64,000 nucleotides of DNA from Durusdinium trenchii (lineage: Eukaryota > Sar > Dinophyceae > Suessiales > Symbiodiniaceae): assembly GCA_963970005.1 (NCBI GenBank), contig CAXAMN010023339.1, positions 626,023 to 690,022 on the forward strand, in the 5' to 3' direction. Of this stretch, positions 1 to 11,790 are shown piece after piece (within the stretch, counting starts at the first letter, position 1; every line of letters starts with the position of its first letter). Made by a program: the position numbers and the translations under genes. The notes under the pieces were generated by a model. The model saw only the letters and a program-made list of their open reading frames with translations, searched no databases and was not told the origin of the DNA.

Positions 1-943
1 TGAATAATTTTGGAAAAATTTAGCATTATAGAGGGCCCATTTACTAATCAGCATCCAACATTAATCATATAGTTACTGGGTGCTCGGGTTAACTTATCTC
101 GAATGGCATGAACTTGTGCCAGATGAGGTGTGCCCTTGGGGGAAAGCTTGATTTGGCTACCTTTTTGTATGTATGTTGTTGATGATCGCAGGTTGAGAAT
201 TCGACCAAACCGCAAGGGCACACTATTGATTCTGTCTCAAGTTTTTGTACTCCCAAGTGCGTCGTTGCGATTTCATGTTTTGGCTTCACTACATTGTGGC
301 TAGGGCTTTTTCAACAGTCGTTGCGAAACGGTGTCCCCAAACAGTTTTGTGTCTAGGAGTCGAGTGCAGACGATCATTGCTTGGTCACTTCATACTGTGT
401 GTTTGTTTGTTTGTTTTGGTGACTGGTGCTTGGAATGCAACCAGCCTAAGTTGCGCTTCCCAACCAATGTTGGGGCAGAAAGAGGGCAGGCCTCATTTGC
501 CTTATGCATTTGTTTCTACATACTGGGTGCCTGTGTTTACCCCTATCGTGGTCAAGATCTCGCATCGAAGCCGGTGTGCCATTGGGGGGGGCCATCAAAG
601 CAGTGCAACCTAGAAGAGATGAGAAACATACTTCTCCATCTTATTGATGCCAGATCTGCGTGGCACACTGGCTTTGACGCGTTCACACTGCAATGTCTGT
701 GAAACCAGTATACCATTTGGGTAAGCTATCGAATAGCTATGAATTTGAACTTGTTTCTAGAGGTTTCTTTTGGCAACCCATATAGTTGAAGCCTTTTCGA
801 GAAGGCCCCATCTCCATCAAAGCGGATGAGCGAGGAGCAGTCTGATTAAAAGTCGTTGCGAAGCGGTGTCCCCATACAGTTTCGTGTCTAGGGTGGAGGC
901 GTTTGGTGTTTGGTAATCTATGGTAATCAATACATGTCGGGCT

Positions 944-1190
944 TGCTGCTGTTGGTTTGCAGCTGGTTGGCTGCTACTGGTTCGCTGCTGCTGCCGTTCT
1001 GCTGCTGGTTTTCTGCTGCTGGTGGTGCTGCCTTGCTGCTGCTGGTTGGCTACTGCTGCTGCTGGCGGTTGGCTGCTGTTGGCTTGCTGCTGGTTGGCGG
1101 CTGCAGCTGCTGCTAGCTGCTGCTGCTGGCTAATTGCTGCCGGTACTGCTGCTTGCTGCTTGTCGCTGCCGCTGCTGCTGCTGCGGCCTT
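944..1190. repeat. CTG/GCTG-rich imperfect trinucleotide tract
   Basis: Dense imperfect CTG repeats with interspersed 'gctggttggctgctgctgg' units. Leucine/cysteine-rich open frames on the plus strand here are by-products of the repeat. A related tract lies at 1846-1965, followed by the same flanking words, so the two belong to one larger duplicated unit. Confidence 0.85.
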
Positions 1191-1845
1191 GTCTATCAGT
1201 TGCTGCTTGTCATTGTCTTGCGTATTATAGCAGGTTTCTTCCATTGCAGGCTGGGTATTGGAAACATGGTTTCAAGCTTGGTGGCAGGCCTGTTTGGTGA
1301 AACGCGGTGCCCCATGCGGAAACAAGTATCGCAAGGATGTTGCCGTGACTTAGTCGTAAGGACTTTTTTGTTTGGGTGTTGGTGGGCATGGGTCTTCTGG
1401 GCAAACGTGTTCATCTCGCCCAATACCTCGCCCACACCTCGCCCTCTATCTCGCCCAGCCCACCAGGCACCAGGACCCCCAGAGGTGTGCCATGGGGATT
1501 ACCATTGTCACAACACATATGTGTAAGCAAAGGCCTCTTCAATTTACATTGGCCCCCGAGGCAAGGAGCGATTTGCAGGTTCATGTTTTCAAGCGTTCAT
1601 GTTCACATTTTTCGCAGGTGTGCCATGCGGAAGTGTGTCCTGCACAGTCGTTGAAAGATAGGAACGCGCACGCGCGCACAGACACCAAAGAAGGCAAAAC
1701 GCAAGCTAACCATGGGCTTTGTCGTGGTCTGAGCATACTTCTGGCAGAGATCAGAAGCCGGTGTGCCATGGGGACAATGTGGGATTTGCTCCTGTGACGT
1801 GGAATTAGTGAAAACGGTGTGCCATGGGATGATGTGGTTTCTAGC

Positions 1846-1965
1846 CTGCTGGTTTGCTGCTGGTTGGGTGCTGCTGCTGCTCCTGCTGCTGCTGCGCTGC
1901 GCTGTTTTGCTGCTGCTGGTTGGCTGCTGCCATTTTGCTGGCGCTGGTTGGCTACTACTGGGCTT
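1846..1965. repeat. Second CTG-rich tract
   Basis: Imperfect CTG repeat followed by 'tggaaagcatggttttggc' and 'cctgtttggtaaacgcggt'. Similar words follow the first tract near 1258-1310. The block from the tract to the 'gacttagtcgt' word is therefore a diverged duplicate of about 1000-1360. Confidence 0.75.
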
Positions 1966-2136
1966 GGAAAGCATGGTTTTGGCTTAGATGGCCTGTTTGG
2001 TAAACGCGGTGTCCCATGCGGAAATGAAAGGACTCTGCCGTGACTTAGTCGTGGTGTGGTGTCACAGTGTGACTTGCTTGCCGCAACTGCTTTGCAAGGA
2101 CTTTCGCGTCTGGGCGGTTACCCTCGATAGGAGCTT

Positions 2137-2577
2137 CAAGGTGGTGCGAACATGTGGGTCAGAATCGGTGTGCCATGGGGGTTGGATCATGGCAGCCCAA
2201 AGGACACCTTAGAACCCATCAACATGTAGAAGATTGAATCGCAATGGAATGGTGTAGGTTTAGAAACAATCTAGGCTAGGAGAACAAGCGCTTGTTCCGA
2301 AGCGGTGTGCCATGGGGATTGGGAGAGGAAAACACGCAAGAATGAATAGATATGTTTGACGTTTACAGAACAATTCCATGCTGTTAGCACTCTATGTAGA
2401 AACTTAAAGCTGGTACCAACGTGGGTCAGAATCGGTGTGCCATGGAGATTAGATCACGGCAGCCCACAGAAAACCTTAGAAAACATCAACATGTAGAAGA
2501 TTGAATCGCAATGGAGTAGTGTAGGTTTAGAAACAACCTAGGAGAAAAAGTGCTTGTTTGGAAGCGGTGTGCCATTG
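2137..2577. repeat. Two-copy tandem duplication, period about 266 bp
   Basis: The block around 2137-2318 is repeated at about 2406-2578. Shared words such as 'catcaacatgtagaagattg' start at 2218 and 2484, an offset of 266. Each unit carries one or two copies of the CGGTGTGCCAT motif. Divergence is modest (several substitutions and small gaps). Confidence 0.8.
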
Positions 2578-2634
2578 TGTTTTCCAAATGGGGTAAGTTC
2601 TTACATTCGTGGGGTAAGCGGTGTGCCATGGGGG

Positions 2635-5600
2635 TGGGTCAAGTTCATGTGCGATGGGGTAAGTTACCACATCAGGTCGTACTACAAGTTGGTTTTGTAT
2701 GAAATAATGTAGGTATTCCATGTATATATGTTGCTTGCAATATATAAATATAACAACATAATATGTATTTACATGTCATGTGTTATTCCATGCCATATAT
2801 ACTTGTTACAGTCCGGCGGACCAACTACCACAGTTTGACCAGTCCATCCGTCCGAGCCACAGTTCCGGCCGTAGGCTGCGGGGCGCCGGCCATGTGTCCT
2901 TCCATTCTGCTATGTGACTTTGTGTGGTCCTACATGAGCCGACTTCTAAAGACCAACGTTGGCGACATACATTGACCATTCCCTCGCCAAAGGAAAGACC
3001 CTGATCTGACTAACATGGACCCTGTTAGGCCCTGACAATTGCTCGAAAACACCATTTCCTCTACAACTCGCAAGGTTTTGGGATCCAGATTCATTTGCCA
3101 GGGAGCTCAGGAACAACATGAAACACTCATGTCTCTTTTCGATTCGGCCACCCACCTTCCCAGCGTGTCAGGCGCAGGAGCGTTGTGGAGAGTTTCAAGT
3201 TGGGCAGCCCTAGTTTGAGGGTGGAACGAGAAGCGCTTGGAACGGGCGGCTCCTGCTTGGCCAAGCCAGGCATTGACATAAACCCCAGTTTCATTCCACA
3301 GGTGACCATCACAGAGAAAGATAGCAGGGTTTAAATCAGGACCATACTTTCAGAGGAGAGTCATTTTACTATATCTTAACTACTAAACCCACACCCTCAA
3401 AACGATATCAGTGTTTGCTCAAAACAGGGGGTCCTACGGTGAGTTCAGGAACCTATAATCCAGACATCCAAGGACCTCCTGATGTGTTTGGAGGCTGCAA
3501 GTACCTTCTGAGAAAAAAACTTTTGGAGTCCTATAGGGAATGTGTGTTCTGAAAGCTTGGGACGCTACCAGGGACCTGAAAACTCGGGAAACGCATGGCC
3601 ACATGGCTCGACCGACCTCTCATCCCTCTTGAAGCGTGCCGCTTGGTGCGCAGGTGGGGTGAACGGCAGGTGGGGCATAACAAATTCGTGTTTGGCAATG
3701 ACCTGCGCTGGCAGAAGGTGTGGAAAGACTCCTTGCACTGCACTTCTTATTTGGTTCCGACGCTGGAAGAACATGGAAGAACTCACCAGCCGAACCGAAC
3801 CCGGACCTTCCCCACTGACCGTCCTTGAGATCCGTTCGGCGGTCGAAGGTCACATGGCCCACGCCGAGCCAAGTTCCAGTCCCCCGCCAACAGAGGTATG
3901 TTCCACCCTCTAAGGATCTGTAGTAGGCTTATATTTGGAGTCGTGTTGCAGTGTTGATGAACAACATTGAACAACCCCTCGTACCAGAATGGATTTTACC
4001 TCTCGATCCATATTATGTAATCAACGCCGGCACCTTCAAAGGGGTCACCAATGGAAGACCCAACACGACTATTATGGATCTCGATTGGGCATATTGGGCA
4101 CCCCGACAGGGAGGTCCAGGTAAACATATATTTATGGTTTTGCTTTTTAATAGTCGACATTCCGGTGCTGCTCGCATCTCCTCATCCTTAGAAACCTCGC
4201 CCAAAAGCTTGGCTGCAAGGTCCAGAACCTGGCAAACAGCGCCTGGGCATTGGCCTGGGCACCTGGTTCACGGGGCCACGTGGTCAGGGAATAATGGAAT
4301 TGCTCAAGGAGACCCAGCGAATGGGCTATCTTAGAAGAACCAAGAGAGGTTAAGAGACCTTATGGCACCTCTTCTTGGGCTATCTAGACATATCTCGACC
4401 ACAGGTCTGCGCAACCTCTTTATAGGGAGCGGCAGTACCAGGAGCTTGCACGGTTTTGGTCTCGTCGATGTTGACCCTCGCAGCCACTGGGCAACTCTTA
4501 CGCAGATTGGAAGTGTATGTCCTCGTCGCAGCGAAAACGGTTGGTCGTTGGCAGCGAAAAGTTCGACGTGGTGGGAAAACAGTGACGGATTAAGCTACGG
4601 GGAGCCACGTTTCCGAGCCGGTCAAGGGATCACCTGAAACATCTGATTTCGCCTTGTGGGGCCTTGGGGACGCCCCGCTTCCAAACATACTGAGGGAGCC
4701 AGATCATTTCACGTACCGGACGGTTGGGCCAAGGATCTCGGACGGTGCTTACAGTGTTGGGCCAAGTTGTACGCTGTTGATCCCTGTTGGGCGAGGGGTG
4801 GCATCGAATCGTGTCGTCCCACTGCCCTGGACGGCCCGCAGCCCAGGCCAACATGGATCATTTGCACCGGCCATGTATGGACGGGTTGATGGTGGGACAG
4901 GGAAGTTTGTGAACCCAACATGCGAAGAAACCATTTTTGATTCCTGTGCTGGGGTTGTTCTACTGGAGGAAAAGGTCAGAGTCATTTCCCCAAGTGAGAA
5001 AGTAACTAAGCCGCATGCGGATCCAGGTGCCATTGTATTTCGATTGTTGGTATAGACTTTTGACATCCATTTCCACTACATGTTTGCAGGGATGAATTAA
5101 ATACGTGTGTAGCCTCTTAAAGGCTACCTCTCTGTGAAATGTTGAGAACTATGTTGTAAACCACGTTGTAAACATGTGTGTGTGTTTATATAAGATGTAT
5201 AAATCCATGTTAGAGAAAAAGTAATATATAGTAAACATATTGATAGTGATAATAATACTAATTAGTAATACTTTAACATTGTCATGTAATAGTTTTAATA
5301 CCAGTAATATCATTAGTAATCATATTAATAATATTAGCATTAATATCAAAAATATTAATAACATTGTCATTGTAATAGCAATTCATTAAGAGTGTGCCTT
5401 AGCTATATGCATATAGATTATTCAACTACTGTAGCACTCTGTCAGGATATGGATTCTCTATTCCTCCTGCCCATAGCAATCAAGGAGCGGAGTTGGCTGT
5501 TTAACTTATAGTTGAACTAAGTTGGACGACTCTAGACAATCGAGTTTCCATTAGGTCCCTTTATGGGATAAATTTCATGTCTTAGTCCTCAAATTCATGT

Positions 5601-6422
5601 TTGTATGTGCTTTTCGTGTGTTTGACAGACAATGGCAAGATTTGGCAGTGCAACATTTTGGAAAACAGGCTTTGTCAATCTGCCACGATGATGCACATTG
5701 TGGCCCAAAGATGGTCAAAACACGATTACATGACGGTTCAAGTCGAGCACTCATTGATAAGTTGATAAGAAACTGGTTGCAATCAGGCTGGCATTATCTC
5801 CACGGAAGAAGTGGTCTATTTTTCTGAGAAATGAATACGCATAAACTCACCAATCTTGTCATGTCTCCGAACAATCCCTTGTGCCCTTTTATTTGGGTTG
5901 AGATAGCATGGCTTCCTTCTTCTCTGGGCTGATCGAGCGACGGGCCATCACTGAAGCGAAGCTTGGCTTTTGGCATGTTGACCGAGGAAACCAAGGTGGA
6001 TGTTTAAGTTACAATGTGTTTCCTTACACACCTTAGCTGCAGCGTGGCTTTAGGACACAAGACCCTTCTCCACACCGGGAACCAGCTCACTGTATTTCCA
6101 AGTGGGTGGAGTGACAAGCACTTTGATTGCTCCACTCCCTTGCTTTCATAGTAGTGTTGTTTCCGTCTTTTATAGCAGACATGTTGTTCGGTTTCCGCTT
6201 CTCACCGCCTTCCAATGACATGGTGACCTCACGTGACACCCAAGGTTGAAGCTGGCTGGACTCGGACGACTTCCTGAAGAACTGCCGCTTCTTTGCTGCA
6301 TCGTCGCTCTAGGTGTGTATGTGCGGGGTGGGCTGCACGACTGCTTCCTTGCAGCCGTTACGCCCAATGTCCGTGAGTCATGAGTGGCCCATCATTAAAC
6401 CAGCTGGTGTTGGGCAGGTTCC
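2635..6422. other. No confident gene; intergenic or intronic
   Basis: I see no gene I can support. A stretch at 3595-3828 (plus) stays open with plausible amino acid composition, and 4362-5055 has several overlapping open frames, but none shows a recognisable motif. 5160-5400 is strongly A/T-rich with ATT/AAT repeats, typical of non-coding DNA. The word 'caagtaccttctgagaa' near 3499 matches the arm of the foldback at 24936-25035. Confidence 0.5.
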
Positions 6423-6900
6423 ATGGCCCTGACAAGAAACTCTAAGTGTGGGATTTCAATGAGTGAAGAACCCGAAAGTGCCTTCGGGAACCTGTGGCTC
6501 TGCGGCTTAGTCCTGGTCATCATTGGGGCAATCTGTGTGGGCAAAGCAGTGGCTTCATCATGTCATTGCTGCCTTAGAAGATTGCGTGCGATAACCAGCA
6601 GGCCATTGGAGCAGCAGGAGCCATATGAAGCCGAGGAGTTGGTTCGAGCTGCGTCCTTGCGGCTGAGGAGAGCACGCGGCCACAGATCTCTGACCAGGCC
6701 ATCTGATGAGGACTCCGGATCAACGGAGAGTGAAACAGGAGAATCCACAAGAGATGATGAACGATCGCGTGACAAGGGGACAGAACTTGTGGCTGACGGC
6801 ATGACAAAGCCGTTGGCGGGTCAGAGTTTTACTGGCTTCATCCACGACCTGGGCCTCAAGAAGGGTGAAATTCAGGTGAAGAGCTTGGTGTTGGGTCAAG
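6423..6900 (+). pseudogene. Ty1/copia Pol C-terminal relic
   Basis: About 25 codons around 6781-6860 encode ELVADGMTKPLAGQ followed by SFTGFIHDLGL. This matches the terminal 'ADxxTKPL...F...LG' signature at the end of the RNase H region of copia Pol. The upstream part of the same frame has a hydrophobic segment (LWLCGLVLVIIGAICV) and a polar acidic/basic stretch rather than RT or RNase H, so the element is truncated or rearranged. No integrase, RT or LTR is recognisable nearby. The frame runs on to 7157, but the last part has no recognisable content. I infer a decayed copia fragment. Confidence 0.6.
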
Positions 6901-7221
6901 GAGTTCCTCAACAACCTGAACATAGTGCTGCGCAGTCCATGGAGCCATTGACGATGCCGCAGGCCAAGATTTCTAATGTTCATCCACCCCAATTTCATTT
7001 CTTTGTCTTCGCCATTGTCCCCATTGACCCAAAATCATGGGACGATGTGTTCCAAAGATGTGTTGTGCTTGCAACAGGAAGAAAAACCCTTCACTCCGGT
7101 GCTGGGATTCTTTGCTTGTGTGCTGTGAGGTTCCATGAGATGCCTTTCATTATGTGAAATTTGCAAAGGATCTCCTGAGTTCTGCCAAGCAAGAGATGTG
7201 ATTGAAGAAGGATGACACGAC

Positions 7222-8160
7222 AATGGACGCAGTGAAGGCTATCCATCGCAAGCATCGCGAGCGCAAAGGGCTTGAAGCTGATGACTGCGAAGCCCGCGGA
7301 GGACCAGGATTGGGACACAGAAGCAATGTTGGTTCCTGAACATGTGCCAGTGGCAGCTCTTTTGCTTGACCTTGGACGGCCTGCAGTCCGAGGTTGACAA
7401 GCTGGCCGAATCACCAAGCTTAAGGAATTGGTGGCAAAGATGTCCCGGTGTGAGAGTGTGGCCGCAGCTTTGAGCACCCACTTGATCGAGGATGATGCGT
7501 GTGAGAAAGTGAAGGATGTGTGCAAGGCATACCTTGGCAAGTTTGAGTCTATGGTGCTTGCGGCTCTTGACTCAGTCGAGTCTTCTCATGTCTCAGGTCT
7601 CAAAGCCTTCAGCAAAAAGTACGAGAAAGTCATGACTGCTTGCGAGAACTACTCTGTGGAAGCCATGCGCCCGTTTGCTTCCATGTTGAACGTGGTTGAT
7701 GAGCAGCTTGGGAAGCTGAACGATGTCATGAGTGAGATGGCTTCTGACTTGCTTGCGCAGAATAACTTCACCTCCCGCCGGTCAAGTGACCAAAGGGTCC
7801 GTGGCATGATGCAAAAGCCCAAGAGCTGAGGGATCGAGGCACTACAGTCTTGATTGTTGCCTGGAAGGTTGCAGCAACTACGCTGTGTGCCGGCTACATT
7901 GTCCAGGTCCAGAAGGATGACGAAGGGATCTGCTCGCCAAGCGATCTTGTGAAGTATATCAAGACGACGTACAAATTCAACGTGGACCAGCTACCACAGA
8001 AGTTGCGCGACACGATCCTTGGGGTTTTGGATGAAGAGAAGGTTGCACCAAACCGCGGTGCAAACGCCAAGTCGAAGGCCGTGAAGGTCAAGAAAGAAAA
8101 GAAGGAGAAAGACAATGTGCACTCAAAGACAAAGCCAAGAAGAAGTGATGATGTGGTCAC
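7222..8160 (+). pseudogene. Frameshifted coding region, unknown protein
   Basis: Three successive plus frames carry coding-like sequence that reads on smoothly only if single-base shifts are allowed near 7390-7420 and near 7810. The first segment begins MDAVKAIHRKHRERKGLEAD. The middle segment (7428-7810) is a helical, lysine/glutamate-rich stretch. The last continues as RDRGTTVLIVAWKVAATT and ends in a very basic tail (KVKKEKKEKDN) near 8120. No family is recognised. The lack of introns and the indels suggest a processed or transposon-derived pseudogene. It lies just after the copia relic and could be part of the same inserted DNA. Confidence 0.45.
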
Positions 8161-8272
8161 AGACTCCGGCCGAAACCTAGCGGGCTTGTGGTGCGCACGC
8201 TGTGAAAAAGTGCTGAGGGTGTGCCGCGTTTTGCGCGAATTGTGCTGCGCATGTCCTCATCACTCATCATAA

Positions 8273-10015
8273 CCATGTGTTTGCCACTTCTGCCTTTCAA
8301 CTTAATATAATTCTTTATGAGGCGTCTGCTTGGTTTTTCTTTTATAGACTACTATACATTTAATTACTGTCATGTCATTCTTCGTCAAGTCGCATTTCGT
8401 AATTGGCATTAACGATGTTCCCCATGGATTCGTGCATAGTATTGTTGTTTTTAGTTACAGTGAAGGAATTTTGATCTTAGTTTAGGCTGATGTGGGACTA
8501 TTGTTTTGGATTTTTAGATTAATATATGAATTCCCACATGCTTACTTTAGCATATCGGTATTTCCGTGATTTTCCTTAATGACTCACAGTCTACTATCAA
8601 AACTGTCCAACATAACGTAGCATAGAGAGGCTATAAACACTATTAAGGGATTTTCTCTCTATATATATATATAGTTAATGTGGCCTAGTCCTCCAGTTAC
8701 GTCACCACTCTTGGTATGCAACCACTTTCTCCTGCAACCATTTTATGCTGGACATGTTGGGGGGTTCATTGCTCATGTTTCAGCAGTCGCCTGTCCAGCT
8801 ACCACCGATGACGATGTCGACATCCCGATGGTCAGATGCTCCCACCACATGTCGAGGAGGTCTTGGCTGTGAGCTGCTTGGAACGGATCTCGGACATGAA
8901 CCCACAGGAGGGGAACGCGCAAGTAAGAGCGGATGCAAAGGCAGAGGTTGATGCGAAGGGTTCCGGTTTTCGGGCAAGTTGCAGGATGTTGCACGAAACC
9001 TTTGGAAGGTGTCCAGAGGGAGAACCTTATGGTGGATTCCACAGAATTGCCATGCGTTGAATTTCTTTGGGGGTGTGAACAGTGTGAACCGCGTGGGTTT
9101 GGACAATCGATAGGAATTGGAATTGGAGGCATTTGGATCGATAGGGGGGGCCCTTTCTTGAATTCATGCACAGGTTCCTTTAAAAAAATATATATATATA
9201 TAAATACATATATATATATATACGTTTGAATCTTCTTCTGGAATAGTTCTTCATGTTCAGGCCTTGGACGCAGAAAACGGCCTTAAATTCTCGCACGCAT
9301 AGACCAGTCCGCATTGTGGCAGGCTTTGGCCAACATTGCATGGGCATGGGTTGCTTGGCAGACTTGGTTTTTCAAATTTGATCTTCATCGCATCAATAAA
9401 ACCATAAAACCGTACTCAAAACCGTTTGGCCGTGCACCTTCTCAGGTTCTCGGGCAACTGGGGGAATATAGGCCCACTCAGCCAGGTTCCCAAAACTCCC
9501 ACATCATCTCACATGGAATTCTATTTTGTATGAAAATTTGGGGCACGAGAGGGAGGTTATTGCTGAGCTGACCAACCGATCGGCTCACAGTTCAGCAAGT
9601 GGACCGATTCCCAAATCATAGACCCGACGGCGGTGTGTGATTCTTGTCCTACGCTCAGACACCAGTTGATACAGAGATGATCAGCCCAGCAAGTATTCAA
9701 ATCATATTCTGTCGCATGGCGAGCTACTGTATTCTTACTCTGACCCGTCAAACTCTGCACCGAAAAGCCATGCCTCGAAGCAAGTGGGCATGGATTTGTC
9801 TCCCACCTTCGGCTGGTCTCCGAGGGTGCCAGGTAGCTCTCGGCCTGCATAGGCAAGAGTGGGCGAGAGAGCTTGAAGAAAAATTTTAGACTATCCCATC
9901 CTAGAGGCTCCAAGTACACCTTCTAAGAAGTTGGTTGTGGTGGGTGCTAGGAGGGTCCAAACAGGAGGCAGTTGGAACCCTACCACAGGCAGAGGTACCT
10001 ATGAGCGGGGTCCTT
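8273..10015. other. Non-coding, A/T microsatellites
   Basis: Contains (TA)n tracts at about 8656-8673 and 9187-9222. No gene is supported. The open frames near 8773-9171 lack any recognisable motif. Confidence 0.5.
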
Positions 10016-10537
10016 TCAGTTCACGCCAAAACCTCTCTTGGGTACGCTGGGATCTTCAAAAAGGGACACGAGCGAATCCAGTTGGATCCAACTAGTCGGT
10101 GACACGTCCCACGACGCGCTGGGACACAGGGAGGGGCGAAAAGGGGGGGCTCCTTTATAAACCCTTTCGCCGATTCGCAAGGCTCGTTTGGTCTTGATGA
10201 AGCCGGCCTTGCTGGAAGCCATCGCATGTGAAGCGGCCTGGGGACCCGACAACTGAGCGGCCCGGGGATCGTGGAGAAGCGGTCGACGAGGGGATCGCTC
10301 GATGTCCTGGACGTCCACATACGGTGGACGCTCCCAGCTTGTGGGAGGGTTGGCCTGCGAGGCTTGTGACTGACCGGCTTGCACTTGCAGGGAAGCACGC
10401 GCTTGTATTGTGATGTCCTTCAACCTTGAGTCCAGCCTCAAGTCGTTCCAGAGGAAAAGAAACACTAGAGCCAGCCAGTTGTTTTGGAGGCTTGTTTGAT
10501 CGCAAGAGCCACCATATTGCGTGTGCAACACTGACAC
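10016..10537 (-). CDS. Possible minus-strand coding segment, unknown
   Basis: A 170-codon stop-free minus frame with mixed composition: a hydrophobic start (WLALVFLFLW), a Gln/Ser/Pro-rich middle and a basic C-terminal half. Other frames in the same interval are also open, and no domain is recognised. It may be an exon of a minus-strand gene or simply a chance open frame. Low confidence. Confidence 0.2.
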   Translation of the reverse strand: MSVLHTQYGGSCDQTSLQNNWLALVFLFLWNDLRLDSRLKDITIQARASLQVQAGQSQASQANPPTSWERPPYVDVQDIERSPRRPLLHDPRAAQLSGPQAASHAMASSKAGFIKTKRALRIGERVYKGAPPFRPSLCPSASWDVSPTSWIQLDSLVSLFEDPSVPKRGFGVN

Positions 10538-11700
10538 TGACCTGCCACATTAGGCAAGCACATGGTCAGCTCTTTAATTACCATGTTTCGGCGCGAGAGG
10601 AACTAGTAACTATAACTACGATGGTGAAGCTTATCGCAAGGTGCCAAAATGGCGTGGTGTGCCCCCGCCTGGCACATTGGCTTGTATTTACATATGTCCG
10701 TATCAGGGCCCCCCATGGACGCGCCTTGAAGGGGCCATTATTGGACACGTCATAGGGAATCCTGGGAATTGCAACTCCAGGACTTCAGGGTGATCCGGTG
10801 GGGTGCTGGGATCCGATGGCTAGGCATTGAAGATGGCGGAGTTTCAGAGCCTTGGGCCCCAGACTGACTAACTGCCACCATGACTGACTCCATTTGGAGC
10901 ACCATCGAAGCAGAAGGGCATCAGTTTCAATACAAAGCTTGTTAGATTCAGATTCATACCCAAAGGTTGCGCAATGTATTTGGGAATCTTCTACAGCCTT
11001 GGGGCAGGTTTTGCTGTAGCTCGCTTTGTTTGATGTATTTGGTGGTAGGGGATGGTCCCACATATATATATATATAGGTCTGTCAGAGCTCACTGACTGT
11101 AGGGACTCCACTGGCTGTTGGGTCCCTTTACAGCTGGCTGTTGATGACAATGGGAGGGCTTGTTGCTGTGGAAAAACATATTTGAAACTTACGTAACGAC
11201 CCGAATGTAGACTCTTGATCATCAAAATCCTGTCATTTGTATGTTCAAAAATCTTCACATGGGTGGTTTTATTGATCAAGAGTCTACACTGTTGTCTTGG
11301 CCTTGGTTTGTCGTTGATCGTTTAGGATTTCAGTGGGTCTTTCCAGGTATGAGCACCCAAGGCCCGAGAGTGGCATCAGTCCTCAAAAGACGGTATTGTA
11401 TTATCTTCTCTGAAATTGAAGCCGGGAGCTGTAGAGTTTCGGTATGTTTGCGTGCTAGCTGTGCTTAGCTGTGTGAGGTATGTCCTTTTTCAACTGAGAG
11501 CCAGATCGGTCTTCAGACCCTCGGAATACGCTGCATACGCTCGGAACGATCGGATCGAAACCGGGCCCACGAACGACCATGGTCGCTTTAACGGGCCTGT
11601 GGGTGTGTTTGGACTAGGGGGCCTTGATGGGAAGACACATCAACGACATCGACCTGTGTGAGCATAGCCTGGCCAGTGGCCAGGCTTCCCTTTTCAAGTG

Positions 11701-11790
11701 CAGTGGTTTCAGAGTGGTTTCAGAGTAGATAGATGGCACAATCCCCCCGAAATGTGTTTATGATGAGGGTCCACCTAAACCTCCAAACTT
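11701..11790 (+). repeat. Dispersed repeat, copy 1
   Basis: Begins cagtggtttcagag and runs through 'ccaaacttgggg'. A diverged second copy in the same orientation lies at 21284-21362, with the same start, the same 'cagagtagat', a similar centre and the same 'ccaaacttgggg' end. In copy 1 the 'gtggtttcagagt' word is duplicated. Length about 80-90 bp. Mechanism unknown. Confidence 0.6.

Larger units (their letters stand above)
572..2634. repeat. Field of dispersed CGGTGTGCCATGGGG-type motifs
   Basis: A short motif, consensus CGGTGTGCCATGGGG with variants CGGTGTCCCATGCGG and CGGTGCCCCATGCGG, recurs at about 572, 864, 1304, 1483, 1616, 1759, 1815, 2006, 2166, 2303, 2433, 2564 and 2619. That is thirteen copies in about 2 kb, spaced roughly 55-450 bp and often 130-190 bp. 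The sequence between copies is partly related (a CTG tract, a 'catggttt' block, a 'gacttagtcgt' block). Short open frames here are not convincing genes. This looks like a degenerate tandem or nested repeat array. Function unknown. Confidence 0.8.

Noticed and set aside
910-1300. Leucine/cysteine-rich open frames on the plus strand
   Set aside because: They are translations of a CTG repeat; several frames are open at once and composition is purely repeat-driven.
572-2634. CRISPR array
   Set aside because: Motif spacing is irregular (about 55-450 bp), units diverge and the genome is eukaryotic.
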